A stretch of DNA of 64,000 bases, taken from the IMG/VR virus record IMGVR_UViG_3300009103_000017, positions 1 through 64,000 of that record; one strand, given 5' to 3'. A program made the translations under genes and the position numbers. How positions within the stretch are numbered: the first letter of the stretch is position 1; each line of letters begins with the position of its first letter. The notes under the pieces were generated by a model. It did not search any database. It was given only the letters and a program-made list of their open reading frames with translations, and was not told the origin of the DNA. Source of the DNA: a virus. This document shows positions 41,571 to 48,550 of the stretch, piece after piece.

Positions 41571-41996
41571 TTGGGTTTTATGTATGCGAATTTCCTTGAT
41601 TGGGGGGTTCACATATTGCTGCACAAGCCGAGAGGCAAATCACGATTTAAGTTTCACTGGAAGCACCACAAGATAGCACGAAAAAACGGAAACCACGATC
41701 CTGATTACAAGACAAAGATCTGGCAAAACGAAACAAAGATAGGAGTAGTAGCGATGCTTCTCCACTCGCCATTACTCTTACTTTTTCCAGCTTTTACAGC
41801 GACTGTCCTCGCTTATGCTTCTGTTTATTTGGTCCTCCATCGTAAATCCCACCAGCATGTTGAATTTTTTAAAAAATGGCTACCATGGCACTATGAGCAC
41901 CACATGGGCCGAAATCAGAACGCGAATTGGTGTGTCATATGTCCGCTTATGGACTATTTGATGGGAACAAGGGAGAAATGGCTAAATAAGTCATAA
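41571..41996 (+). CDS. Fatty-acid-hydroxylase/sterol-desaturase-like membrane enzyme
   Basis: 141 residues from TTG 41571 (no better upstream start in frame). Histidine boxes of the di-iron hydroxylase superfamily are visible: FHWKHHK, then HRKSHQH and HYEHHMG, with closing NANW and PLMDYLMGT. One or two membrane segments (VVAMLLHSPLLLLFPAF). At 141 residues it is short for the family (usually 200-300), the N-terminal helices being missing. Might modify membrane lipids or carotenoids of the host. Confidence 0.7.
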   Translation: MGFMYANFLDWGVHILLHKPRGKSRFKFHWKHHKIARKNGNHDPDYKTKIWQNETKIGVVAMLLHSPLLLLFPAFTATVLAYASVYLVLHRKSHQHVEFFKKWLPWHYEHHMGRNQNANWCVICPLMDYLMGTREKWLNKS

Positions 41997-42003
41997 TTAC
42001 TAC

Positions 42004-42228
42004 ATGGCTTTGGAAGTAGGTGATCTTGTCGCATGTTATATCACAAATAGTGAAGAATACGAGTCGCTTATGAGTTGGGGCGTAGTTCTTGATATCAATC
42101 CTGCCGTCGAGGATGTGCTTGTGGTTGATAATGCGGGTCACACCCGCTGGTGGCCAGCAAAACGTTGGCGAATACTAAATAGAAAAAAACCTAATAATTT
42201 TCTTGACTTACCAGTCAAAACAGTGTAA
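42004..42228 (+). CDS. VGDLV-family small protein
   Basis: 74 residues: LEVGDLVACYITNS, SWGVVLDINPAVEDVLVVDN, HTRWWPAKRWRIL. Typical member of the small-barrel family, solitary upstream of the array. Confidence 0.65.
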   Translation: MALEVGDLVACYITNSEEYESLMSWGVVLDINPAVEDVLVVDNAGHTRWWPAKRWRILNRKKPNNFLDLPVKTV

Positions 42229-42231
42229 TAT
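42203..42231 (+). promoter_or_regulatory. Promoter with -35 palindrome
   Basis: TTGACT (42203-42208), 17 bp, TAATAT (42226-42231). The -35 is one arm of an inverted repeat TTGACT-TACC-AGTCAA. Leader AATAAGAAAGG precedes the ATG at 42260. The promoter overlaps the 3' end of the upstream gene. Confidence 0.72.
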
Positions 42232-42259
42232 AGTTATATAACAATAAGAAAGGCTTTTC

Positions 42260-42634
42260 ATGGGCTACAGATCTCAAGTCTGCATCGGAATGACAGATGA
42301 TGCAATGAGACTTTTTAGAACAATACTGGACCACCTCCCGGAATCACAAGGGGTTCATTCCTTAATAAAAGATGCACAAACTTCCCGTGCTTATCACCCA
42401 TGGGGAGATCAACACAAGGACCCAGAGAAGGACTGCGAAGATAAATTATATTGGGATTCTATCAAGTGGTATGAGGACTATGATGACATAGACTTCATTG
42501 AGACTTTCCTATCGGATTGTATCCCCGAAGAAGACTATAGGTTGGTTCGCGTCGGGGAAGAAAGTAGCGACGTTGAAGAGCGCGGCGACTATTGGGACTC
42601 TGAAATCTTCGTTGAGAGGAACATCTCATGGTAG
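42260..42634 (+). CDS. MGYRS-family hypothetical phage protein
   Basis: 124 residues beginning MGYRSQVCIGMTDDAM, an opening I associate with small uncharacterised phage proteins, followed by an aromatic/acidic region (YWDSIKWYEDYDD, FIETFLSDCIPEEDYRLVRVG). Function unknown. First gene of the operon that leads to the array. Confidence 0.6.
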   Translation: MGYRSQVCIGMTDDAMRLFRTILDHLPESQGVHSLIKDAQTSRAYHPWGDQHKDPEKDCEDKLYWDSIKWYEDYDDIDFIETFLSDCIPEEDYRLVRVGEESSDVEERGDYWDSEIFVERNISW

Positions 42635-42951
42635 CTCAGGGTAAGCTGGTTAAGGAGGATTGCAGCGTTGAGTCTAAAGCACGCATGGGTACAATCGTGA
42701 AGGTTACGGATATTGTGCTGCACAAGTCTTCGCAATGGAAGCAAGAAGTGGATCGTTGGCTATCCTACAATAGCAACAATGGTAACAAAGAACCGGACCT
42801 GAATATGTGTCATGTTATTCGCCCAGGCAAAGTGGTAAGCGTCCGATGGCAAGATGACCCAACGAAGTTAACTGTTCATGTGTTCTACGATGACGCTGGG
42901 CCCTGCTCTTTCTATAGTTATGGCAGCAATTCTGTAGAGATTGTGAATTAG
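42628..42951 (+). CDS. Hypothetical protein related to the GDLV fold
   Basis: 107 residues, overlapping upstream by 7 nt. Contains IRPGKVVSVRWQDDP, KLTVHVFYDDAG and YGSNSVEIV, matching the later strands of the GDLV barrel although the GDLV start is replaced by an insertion. Probably a distant relative of the array proteins. Confidence 0.5.
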   Translation: MVAQGKLVKEDCSVESKARMGTIVKVTDIVLHKSSQWKQEVDRWLSYNSNNGNKEPDLNMCHVIRPGKVVSVRWQDDPTKLTVHVFYDDAGPCSFYSYGSNSVEIVN

Positions 42952-42999
42952 TCGCTGTTTGTGGCACCGGTATTATAAATTTATTTAAAAGGAGAAGAG

Positions 43000-43113
43000 A
43001 TGTTATCTTGTGGAGATTTGAGTGATTTTTTGTGGCTGCTTGATCATGGGTACCAAACTGTTTGGCCAACCGAGATGATTAACCTTTGGTATCAGTGTAT
43101 GATGCTTGCTTAG
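43000..43113 (+). CDS. 37-residue hypothetical protein
   Basis: MLSCGDLSDFLWLLDHGYQT, then ..VWPTEMINLWYQCMMLA, with AAAGGAGAAG as a good ribosome site. CGDLSDF could be a degraded GDLV start. Small but well-initiated. Confidence 0.45.
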   Translation: MLSCGDLSDFLWLLDHGYQTVWPTEMINLWYQCMMLA

Positions 43114-43122
43114 GATTTGAAG

Positions 43123-43345
43123 ATGAAGATAGGTGATTTGGTTAAGCTTTCTGCGTATGGAAAGCGGCGTAAAAGGGCTGGATGGATCGAGAAAGATGAC
43201 ATAGGTCTCATTGTTAAGTTGATAAAGTACAAGGGCGGAACCGGCTGGCCAGACGATTATGAAGTTCGCTGGGTCAAGAGTGACTGGGCAAACACCCCTA
43301 GACGCTGGACACACGAACGCCACAACACCAGAAGAGACTTGGCGT

Positions 43346-43356
<11 letters not shown>
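43123..43356 (+). CDS. KIGDLV-family small protein (array member)
   Basis: About 77 residues from ATG 43123 (MKIGDLVKLSAYGKRRKRAG), IGLIVKLIKYKG, YEVRWVKSDW. Shares KLSAYG with the member at 47658, implying recent duplication across the array. It ends in RRDLAYVR and overlaps the next start. Confidence 0.7.
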
Positions 43357-43642
<286 letters not shown>

Positions 43643-43647
43643 CATAT

Positions 43648-43721
<74 letters not shown>

Positions 43722-43729
43722 CAGTATGA

Positions 43730-43813
43730 GGCTGGGTGGTTGGAACTGGTATACACAGCAGACTTAAAATCTGCCGGTCTTAGACCTTGCGGGTTCGAGT
43801 CCCGCCCCAGCTA
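43730..43813 (+). tRNA. tRNA-Leu (TAA)
   Basis: Acceptor GGCTGGG/CCCAGCT, anticodon stem GCAGA/TCTGC with loop CTTAAAA, a long variable arm (GGTCTTAGACC) typical of tRNA-Leu, T-arm CGGGTTCGAGTCCCG. Its 3' end lies 15 nt before the ATG of the first array gene. Confidence 0.93.
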
Positions 43814-43827
43814 TAAAGGATATATAT

Positions 43828-43992
43828 ATGAAAGTCGGTGACTTGGTTAGAACACCCCGATACGGAACATGTTATATTATTGTGGGAAGGAGGCGAGATC
43901 TTCGTGATGCGTTTCTTGTCTACTCTCTTGATGGAAAGATAAGACAAACATTGAACAAACACCTATTGGAGGTTATCAGTGAAAGTCGGTGA
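43828..43992 (+). CDS. KVGDLV array member 1
   Basis: 54 residues: MKVGDLVRTPRYGTCYIIVG, then YSLDGKIRQTL, ending EVISESR. ATG start just after the tRNA-Leu. Its last 14 nt are also the first 14 nt of the next gene. Predicted small five-strand SH3-like barrel; function unknown for the whole family. Confidence 0.7.
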   Translation: MKVGDLVRTPRYGTCYIIVGRRRDLRDAFLVYSLDGKIRQTLNKHLLEVISESR

Positions 43993-44146
43993 CTTGGTGA
44001 AGAACAAGAGGTCAGACTGGCGAGGAATTGTTCTTAAAATTAAGAATCAACGGCATACCGTCCCGCATATTTTGATTCTTGATACAGAGAGCAGCATTTA
44101 TTGGGAGTGGATGAGCGAATACGAGGTTATCAGTGAAAGTCGGTGA
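43979..44146 (+). CDS. KVGDLV array member 2
   Basis: 55 residues from GTG (VKVGDLVKNKRSDWRGIVLK), then HTVPHILILDTESSIYW, ending EVISESR. 14-nt overlaps at both ends. The central strands differ strongly from member 1 while both ends are near identical. Confidence 0.68.
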   Translation: MKVGDLVKNKRSDWRGIVLKIKNQRHTVPHILILDTESSIYWEWMSEYEVISESR

Positions 44147-44303
44147 CTTGGTGAGATTCAAACACCCTGACTTTCAAGAATCGTATGGCGCAGGATTGGT
44201 ATCGGGGTTCTGCGAAGAGCACTTTTCAGTCATTGCCTTCTTCGTGGACGAACTTATTCACGCAACCGAAGATGAACTGGAGGTCATCAGTGAAGGTCGG
44301 TGA
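44133..44303 (+). CDS. KVGDLV array member 3
   Basis: 56 residues from GTG: VKVGDLVRFKHPDFQESYGA, then GLVSGFCEEHFSVIAFFVDE, ending LEVISEGR. Ser to Gly at the penultimate codon comes from a single change in the junction repeat. Confidence 0.68.
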   Translation: MKVGDLVRFKHPDFQESYGAGLVSGFCEEHFSVIAFFVDELIHATEDELEVISEGR

Positions 44304-44481
44304 CTTGGTGAGACATTACGACGGCGACAAAGGCATTGTAATAGGGTATGCCCCATCGAGCAACTATCCGTATAGGGTGTGGTTTTTTACTAGCAGTAGA
44401 AGTCCTGATTTTCACCATATGTTGCCACAAGCAGATTGGTTTGTAAAGAGCGTGTTTAGGGTTATCAGTGAAAGTCGGTGA
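44290..44481 (+). CDS. KVGDLV array member 4
   Basis: 63 residues from GTG: VKVGDLVRHYDGDKGIVIGY, then YPYRVWFFTSSRSPDF, ending FRVISESR. Confidence 0.68.
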   Translation: MKVGDLVRHYDGDKGIVIGYAPSSNYPYRVWFFTSSRSPDFHHMLPQADWFVKSVFRVISESR

Positions 44482-44653
44482 CGTAATAAAAGTAAGTTCA
44501 GTTCTGGATGGTGTCCATCCGGTTGGAATTGTAATGAAGGTTGTCGAGGAGTCAGAAGACCAGCCTCGCCACATGATGTGTCTTTACCTCGATGGCGACT
44601 ATGAGCCGCTAAATTACGACACGGATTTCGAGGTTATCAGTGAAAGTCGGTGA
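44468..44653 (+). CDS. KVGDLV array member 5
   Basis: 61 residues from GTG: VKVGDVIKVSSVLDGVHPVG, then IVMKVVEESEDQPRHMMCLY, ending FEVISESR. First member where L-V is replaced by V-I after GD. Confidence 0.68.
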   Translation: MKVGDVIKVSSVLDGVHPVGIVMKVVEESEDQPRHMMCLYLDGDYEPLNYDTDFEVISESR

Positions 44654-44840
44654 CTTGATAAGGTTATCTCGCGGTGTTGGCAATCACTTTGAGTTGAAAA
44701 GTTATGTTGCCACCTTAGTCAAGAAGCTGCCAAGAGATGATTCTTATGAATACGACTGGCTCGTTATGACAGACGGCAGATATATTGCACTAGGCAGACA
44801 AATAGAACAAAACGCGAGGATTCTCAGTGAAAGTCGGTGA
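44640..44840 (+). CDS. KVGDLV array member 6
   Basis: 66 residues from GTG: VKVGDLIRLSRGVGNHFELK, then SYVATLVKKLPRDD, YDWLVMTDGRYIALG, ending RILSESR. Confidence 0.68.
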   Translation: MKVGDLIRLSRGVGNHFELKSYVATLVKKLPRDDSYEYDWLVMTDGRYIALGRQIEQNARILSESR

Positions 44841-45039
44841 TTTGGTGAGGCTACCAAAAGATGATCACTATTGGTGGGGCAGCAAGGTGGGCCTTGTAAC
44901 TGCTCTAGAGGATAATCATTTAAATCCTGAACTGAGTACTCTCAGAATCATGGTTGCCGTTCCCAGTCCAGAATACAGCTATGTTATGTTTGGTGCTAAT
45001 TTTGTGGAGTTAGTAAGTGAAAGTCGGCGATCTCGTTAG
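44827..45039 (+). CDS. KVGDLV array member 7, extended by lost stop
   Basis: 70 residues from GTG: VKVGDLVRLPKDDHYWWGSK, VGLVTALEDNHLN, ending LVSESRRSR. The junction here reads GTCGGCGATC instead of GTCGGTGACT, which removes the usual TGA, so this protein runs three codons further to a TAG. Confidence 0.66.
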   Translation: MKVGDLVRLPKDDHYWWGSKVGLVTALEDNHLNPELSTLRIMVAVPSPEYSYVMFGANFVELVSESRRSR

Positions 45040-45220
45040 GTGGACGGAAATTGAACAAGTTTATCATATTGCGTGTGCTATCGGGTTTGAAGATCTTGTC
45101 GAAGTCCGCCAACGTGGCGTGATTCTCGACAAGAATCCAAAATATTTCTTTGTATTTTGGGAGAACGGAGATTACCGGGCACAGCCCAGCTCTGATTTGG
45201 AGGTTATAAGTGAAGCTTAA
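45017..45220 (+). CDS. KVGDLV array member 8
   Basis: 67 residues from GTG: VKVGDLVRWTEIEQVYHIAC, then VRQRGVILDKNPKYFFVFWE, ending LEVISEA. The next junction is shorter and diverged. Confidence 0.66.
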   Translation: MKVGDLVRWTEIEQVYHIACAIGFEDLVEVRQRGVILDKNPKYFFVFWENGDYRAQPSSDLEVISEA

Positions 45221-45437
45221 CCCAGGGGATAGTCTTTATTATGAGCCACACTCTGCCTTTGCGGTGTTAATTGAGAGGTTTCCGGATGACCAGGGAAATT
45301 ATCGTTGGAGTTACGCGCTTCGCAGTCCCAGATCGCGCGATAACCCAAAGATAGTGGTGGCCATCCGAGAGGACTGTGAGACAAAACTTTTAGGGGCCGT
45401 GGAATCGGGAGAACTAGTGCATTATGAAAGTCGGTGA
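45210..45437 (+). CDS. Array member 9 (LNPGD type)
   Basis: 75 residues: VKLNPGDSLYYEPHSAFAVL, NYRWSYALRSPRSRD, ending ELVHYESR. The conserved start is relaxed to K-L-N-P-G-D, but the YESR end again supplies the start of the next gene (ATG this time). Confidence 0.62.
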   Translation: MKLNPGDSLYYEPHSAFAVLIERFPDDQGNYRWSYALRSPRSRDNPKIVVAIREDCETKLLGAVESGELVHYESR

Positions 45438-45624
45438 TTTAGTGTTTGTAGACGGCTATGAGGTGGGTATTGTTTTGTCAGAGCCTAGGCTCTCGGAAGA
45501 TTGCTTACCGGGCGGCGAAGCTTACCCATACGAACACTATTACCTCGTTGATGTGTTAACTCAGAGCGGCGACCTGGATTGTTTTGAACCAGAGGACTTG
45601 GAGCTTGTCGGTGAAGCAAGGTGA
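45424..45624 (+). CDS. KVGDLV array member 10
   Basis: 66 residues from ATG: MKVGDLVFVDGYEVGIVLSE, then YEHYYLVDVLTQSGDLD, ending LELVGEAR. Confidence 0.66.
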   Translation: MKVGDLVFVDGYEVGIVLSEPRLSEDCLPGGEAYPYEHYYLVDVLTQSGDLDCFEPEDLELVGEAR

Positions 45625-45868
45625 CCTCATAAGATATAGACTGGATCTTTGGAAGGCGAAGGCCAAGTGTATGGTGAGTAAAAGAATCTTTATTGTGCGC
45701 TGGGTTGAAGAAGAGAACGACTGGGTTTGCGTGTATGGCGTCGAGCCGCCAATACAAATGAGGATGATGGAGATCGTAAGTGAAAGTCGGTGTTTGCTAA
45801 ATGGAGAGACAAAAGGTAACCACTTAGAGTCAAGTGGAGTAAGTTTGTCACAGGACAAAAAAGAATGA
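45611..45868 (+). CDS. Array member 11 (KQGDLI), C-terminally extended
   Basis: 85 residues from GTG: VKQGDLIRYRLDLWKAKAKC, IFIVRWVEEENDWVCVYGVE, EIVSESR followed by an extra tail CLLNGETKGNHLES... The junction after ESR reads CGGTGTTTG, so both the stop and the next start were lost; translation continues about 27 codons to the next TGA. It looks like a decayed junction. Confidence 0.6.
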   Translation: MKQGDLIRYRLDLWKAKAKCMVSKRIFIVRWVEEENDWVCVYGVEPPIQMRMMEIVSESRCLLNGETKGNHLESSGVSLSQDKKE

Positions 45869-46056
45869 AAGTCGGTGACTTTGTGAGAGACAATCACCCA
45901 ACTCGTTCTAGTATCAACAAGGTTGGTGTAATACTAGAACGAACGCGCCTAGGCACATCGTGCTTAAACAAGTGCTTCAAGATCCTGTGGTGCAACGGCA
46001 CCATTGGAAACAACGTGTGGGACTATGACCTGAAGGTAATCAATGAAAGTCGGTGA
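45865..46056 (+). CDS. KVGDFV array member 12
   Basis: 63 residues from ATG: MKVGDFVRDNHPTRSSINKV, GVILERTRLG, FKILWCNGTIG, ending LKVINESR. Confidence 0.68.
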   Translation: MKVGDFVRDNHPTRSSINKVGVILERTRLGTSCLNKCFKILWCNGTIGNNVWDYDLKVINESR

Positions 46057-46243
46057 CTTGGTAAGAACGCAGACCGGCTTTCGGACTCACGGCTTTGTGG
46101 TGGCTGTTGGGTATTCGCAAGAATATACGTGTGTGACCCAAAGCCCGGACTTACATCCTGATCTTTGGGTCATCAACGCTCGTAATGGTGAGAAAGAGAG
46201 ATGGTCATCCTATTATGTGGAGGTAATCAGTGAAAGTCGGTGA
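46043..46243 (+). CDS. KVGDLV array member 13
   Basis: 66 residues from ATG: MKVGDLVRTQTGFRTHGFVV, AVGYSQEYTCVTQ, LWVINARNGEKERW, ending EVISESR. Confidence 0.68.
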   Translation: MKVGDLVRTQTGFRTHGFVVAVGYSQEYTCVTQSPDLHPDLWVINARNGEKERWSSYYVEVISESR

Positions 46244-46406
46244 TTTGGTTCGATATTGTATCCCCAGTGGGGGCCGCACACCCATCGGGCTGGTGGTTGA
46301 AACTGACCACGACATAAATCCTAAGTTACCGTACAAGGTCCGATGGACAGACCACACAAGCTCAGAGAGAGACTGGTATGGGAAACGTGAATTGGTGAAA
46401 TTGTGA
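46230..46406 (+). CDS. KVGDLV array member 14
   Basis: 58 residues from GTG: VKVGDLVRYCIPSGGRTPIG, LVVETDHDINPKL, YKVRWTDHTSSERDW, ending ELVKL. The downstream overlap is only 4 nt (GTGA). Confidence 0.66.
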   Translation: MKVGDLVRYCIPSGGRTPIGLVVETDHDINPKLPYKVRWTDHTSSERDWYGKRELVKL

Positions 46407-46615
46407 ATCCCGGAGATCTGATCATGGTTAACGGAGGATTTCATGCTTTGGTGACGGATGTGGAGATGCTTTATCCTGGCAACCCACACTCTCCACCGAG
46501 GACACTCAGCGTTATTTGGGTGAATGGTTCCCCGGCTTGGGCGTTTGGCCCCAAGAGAGAAAAGATTGACGCAATGACAGTAGTAAGGATCTATAGGAAA
46601 GAAAGGAGGAAATGA
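46403..46615 (+). CDS. Array member 15 (NPGDLI type)
   Basis: 70 residues from GTG: VNPGDLIMVNGGFHALVTDV, then LSVIWVNGSPAWAFG, ending VVRIYRKERRK. Last member of the first block. Confidence 0.62.
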   Translation: MNPGDLIMVNGGFHALVTDVEMLYPGNPHSPPRTLSVIWVNGSPAWAFGPKREKIDAMTVVRIYRKERRK

Positions 46616-46698
46616 TGGAGTTTCTAGCGACAGTTTTAGCCATTGCTTGTGGTTTGTTTGTTGGGCAAATCGTTATCGACTGGTGGCGACAAGAGTGA
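46612..46698 (+). CDS. 28-residue membrane peptide
   Basis: MMEFLATVLAIACGLFVGQI then VIDWWRQE: one transmembrane helix with an amphipathic end; AAAGGAGG ribosome site directly upstream. Terminates inside a hairpin. Confidence 0.45.
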   Translation: MMEFLATVLAIACGLFVGQIVIDWWRQE

Positions 46699-46720
46699 GA
46701 CATCAGTGTCTCACAAAAAA
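46695..46720 (+). terminator. Hairpin closing the first array block
   Basis: GTGAGACA-TCAG-TGTCTCAC (46695-46714), a perfect 8-bp stem followed by an A run on this strand rather than T, so termination efficiency on the plus strand is uncertain; it would be a proper terminator for minus-strand transcription. Confidence 0.5.
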
Positions 46721-46731
46721 GAAAAATATCC

Positions 46732-46760
46732 TTGACTTACAACATTAAGTATGATATTCT
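46732..46760 (+). promoter_or_regulatory. Sigma70-type promoter for the second array block
   Basis: TTGACT (46732-46737), 17 bp, TATTCT (46755-46760), with ATATATACAC downstream and AAGGAGAG before the GTG at 46792. The spacer contains ACTTA...TAAGT as an inverted repeat. Confidence 0.7.
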
Positions 46761-46791
46761 ATATATACACTGAGAAATTAAGGAGAGTTTT

Positions 46792-47106
46792 GTGTCCGGT
46801 GTCTATGAGTCTGAGTTTATATCCGCGAAAAAGAATTTAAATCGTCAAGGTACGAAGGTATTGCACGACATTGCGAACGCTTATGAGACAGGCATCTTCG
46901 ATGATCCGAAATCATCGGCGATGTTTTGCTCGCTGCTTGCGTGCATTTGTGAAGGAAAGGTGCAGGGAGTCTTTGACGAAGAGTCTGGTAATATCAAGTG
47001 GTCACTGACTTCTGAGTATTCCGCAGAACTCGAAGCCCTTCGAGAAGCAATGATACAATCAGGTCTCGCATCCGGGAATGTAGTGCAGGGTCCATGGACC
47101 CAGTGA
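46792..47106 (+). CDS. Hypothetical protein heading the second array block
   Basis: 104 residues from a GTG. Helical (FISAKKNLNRQGTKVLHDIA, SAELEALREAMIQSGL) with two Cys in SLLACICEGKVQG. Not related to the KVGD family. Overlaps the next gene by 13 nt. Confidence 0.58.
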   Translation: MSGVYESEFISAKKNLNRQGTKVLHDIANAYETGIFDDPKSSAMFCSLLACICEGKVQGVFDEESGNIKWSLTSEYSAELEALREAMIQSGLASGNVVQGPWTQ

Positions 47107-47336
47107 AGGGCCCTGTCTTTACCACCGGCGTTCTGGTGCACTTCGTTGACACGAGGAAAACTCAGTACGATTCTCTTGGCATGGTGAGAAAAATCATCAA
47201 TGGTGCACCCAACACATTATATGAGGTGGAGTGGTATGACGTCGATGACGTGGGAATCGAGACATACACTAGAGAAGACTTGGAGCTAGTGCATGAAGAT
47301 TGGCGATTTAGTTCAAAAGCGTATGGGCAGGATTGA
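47094..47336 (+). CDS. Divergent array member
   Basis: 80 residues: MDPVKGPVFTTGVLVHFVDT, SLGMVRKIINGAP, YEVEWYDVDDVG, ending ELVHEDWRFSSKAYGQD. The middle strands (G-x-V-x-x-I, Y-E-V-E-W) match the barrel, while the start has drifted. Confidence 0.55.
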   Translation: MDPVKGPVFTTGVLVHFVDTRKTQYDSLGMVRKIINGAPNTLYEVEWYDVDDVGIETYTREDLELVHEDWRFSSKAYGQD

Positions 47337-47505
47337 TCCATACCAGCAGGGAACTATTGGGGTTGTTGTGGGCAAAGAGAGAGAGGATCGAGGATTTAAC
47401 CCAGCGTTTTATGGCTATTGGCTTGTGGTTTTGTATGTTGGTTCCGGCCGACCTGCTTACAGGTATAGACCAAGTGAGTTTGAGGTGATCAGTGAAAGTC
47501 GGTGA
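47293..47505 (+). CDS. KIGDLV array member (second block, 1)
   Basis: 70 residues: MKIGDLVQKRMGRIDPYQQG, TIGVVVGKERED, YWLVVLYVGSG, ending FEVISESR. Overlaps upstream by 44 nt, the longest overlap in the array. Confidence 0.66.
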   Translation: MKIGDLVQKRMGRIDPYQQGTIGVVVGKEREDRGFNPAFYGYWLVVLYVGSGRPAYRYRPSEFEVISESR

Positions 47506-47671
47506 TCTGGTGAGATTAAGACAGAAGCGTAACCGAGCCGGCCCAACGGGTATCATCGTAAAGACCCTGTTGTTCTATCCTGGCGTACGCGCCAAGCACC
47601 TAGTCCTTGTTGGCGATAGTTGTTATAAACTCTGCGCTTCAGATTTGGAGGTTATAGGTGAAAGTCGGTGA
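47492..47671 (+). CDS. KVGDLV array member (second block, 2)
   Basis: 59 residues from GTG: VKVGDLVRLRQKRNRAGPTG, IIVKTLLFYPG, HLVLVGDSCYKL, ending LEVIGESR. 14-nt overlaps on both sides. Confidence 0.66.
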   Translation: MKVGDLVRLRQKRNRAGPTGIIVKTLLFYPGVRAKHLVLVGDSCYKLCASDLEVIGESR

Positions 47672-47888
47672 TTTGGTAAAATTATCAGCGTATGGTGAAG
47701 CGCGCCAGTATAATGCTTGGTTGGTGGCCAGCGGTGAGCGCAGCAATGTGGGTTTGATAATAAAAGTGAACAAGAATTATAATTATCCTTATGTTGTTAG
47801 GTGGGCGGATACCCACGGGATTAGAACAGTGAATGGTTTTGGAGGCCCCACCCATTCACGACTGGAGTTGAAATATGCACATCGGTGA
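47658..47888 (+). CDS. KVGDLV array member (second block, 3)
   Basis: 76 residues from GTG: VKVGDLVKLSAYGEARQYNA, NVGLIIKVNKNYNYPYVVRW, ending LELKYAHR. Shares VKLSAYG and a C-terminal L-x-Y-x-R with the member at 43123, so these two are closest relatives. Confidence 0.66.
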   Translation: MKVGDLVKLSAYGEARQYNAWLVASGERSNVGLIIKVNKNYNYPYVVRWADTHGIRTVNGFGGPTHSRLELKYAHR

Positions 47889-48051
47889 TCTGGTGATACT
47901 CCGCCCCCATTGTCGCGACTCCAGCCGGCAAGCGTTAGTCGTCGATGAATTGGCGCATTGTCCCCGCCATGTAGAAATTAAATTCCTAGATAATGGAGAG
48001 AGAACATTGGCATCAAAGAATAATCTGGATGTTATCAGTGAAAATCGGTGA
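47875..48051 (+). CDS. HIGDLV array member (second block, 4)
   Basis: 58 residues from ATG: MHIGDLVILRPHCRDSSRQA, LVVDELAHCPRHVEIKFLDN, ending LDVISENR. Confidence 0.64.
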   Translation: MHIGDLVILRPHCRDSSRQALVVDELAHCPRHVEIKFLDNGERTLASKNNLDVISENR

Positions 48052-48238
48052 TTTAGTTAGAATGCGATCTCGCTCATTAGAGGGAATATATGGCTTCGGG
48101 ATTATTGTTAGGCAACTTCGCAGCACTGCAGAAAGTCCAGGGGCCCCAGCATTCCAAGTTTTTTGGTCCAAGTATGGATTGGGCCGCCGCGTTGCTGCTC
48201 ATAGTTTGGAGAAAGTAAGTGAATTTAAAGAGGGGTGA
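48038..48238 (+). CDS. KIGDLV array member (second block, 5)
   Basis: 66 residues from GTG 48038 (a longer in-frame ATG at 47993 is rejected because the family start lies here): VKIGDLVRMRSRSLEGIYGF, GIIVRQLRSTAE, FQVFWSKYGLG, ending EKVSEFKEG. Confidence 0.66.
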   Translation: MKIGDLVRMRSRSLEGIYGFGIIVRQLRSTAESPGAPAFQVFWSKYGLGRRVAAHSLEKVSEFKEG

Positions 48239-48404
48239 TCAAGTAAGGATCACGAACAAAAACAACATCGAGGGTGAGATCGTGGGGTTCTACGCCCATA
48301 CAATGGATGCGGTAGTTAAGACGAAGACAGGGAACGAGTGGATCGTTAGTCCTGTACATTTAGAATTGGTGGAAAACAAGTGGTGGAAAAGGAAGATAAG
48401 ATGA
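48219..48404 (+). CDS. KRGDQV array member (second block, 6)
   Basis: 61 residues from GTG: VNLKRGDQVRITNKNNIEGE, IVGFYAHTMDAVVKTKTG, then HLELVENKWWKRKIR. 20-nt overlap upstream. Last recognisable member. Confidence 0.62.
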   Translation: MNLKRGDQVRITNKNNIEGEIVGFYAHTMDAVVKTKTGNEWIVSPVHLELVENKWWKRKIR

Positions 48405-48544
48405 TTTATCATTTGACATATAGGATCAACAAGGGCCCAAAACAACACATTTACGCAATTAAGAAGATTTGCCAAAAAAAGAAAAAAGATCTTCTTAAAG
48501 AGTATGGTGATAAAATCAAATTTTCTCGTATAGAGAGGGCCTAA
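48401..48544 (+). CDS. Small basic protein
   Basis: 47 residues, ATGA overlap. MIYHLTYRINKGPKQHIYAI then a lysine-rich helix (KKICQKKKKDLLKEYG). Basic enough to bind nucleic acid; family unknown. Confidence 0.5.
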   Translation: MIYHLTYRINKGPKQHIYAIKKICQKKKKDLLKEYGDKIKFSRIERA

Positions 48545-48550
48545 GTCGAT

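Noticed and set aside
44185-44481. 98-residue frame starting at 44185
   Set aside because: It is the member at 44290 extended backwards through the preceding gene; family start is the GTG at 44290.
47993-48037. Longer start (ATG 47993) for the array member at 48038
   Set aside because: The conserved KIGDLV start with the 14-nt junction is at the GTG 48038.
43828-48404. CRISPR array as explanation for the regular repeats near 44-46 kb
   Set aside because: The repeat spacing is 150-250 nt, the spacers are coding, and the repeats are explained by overlapping gene ends.
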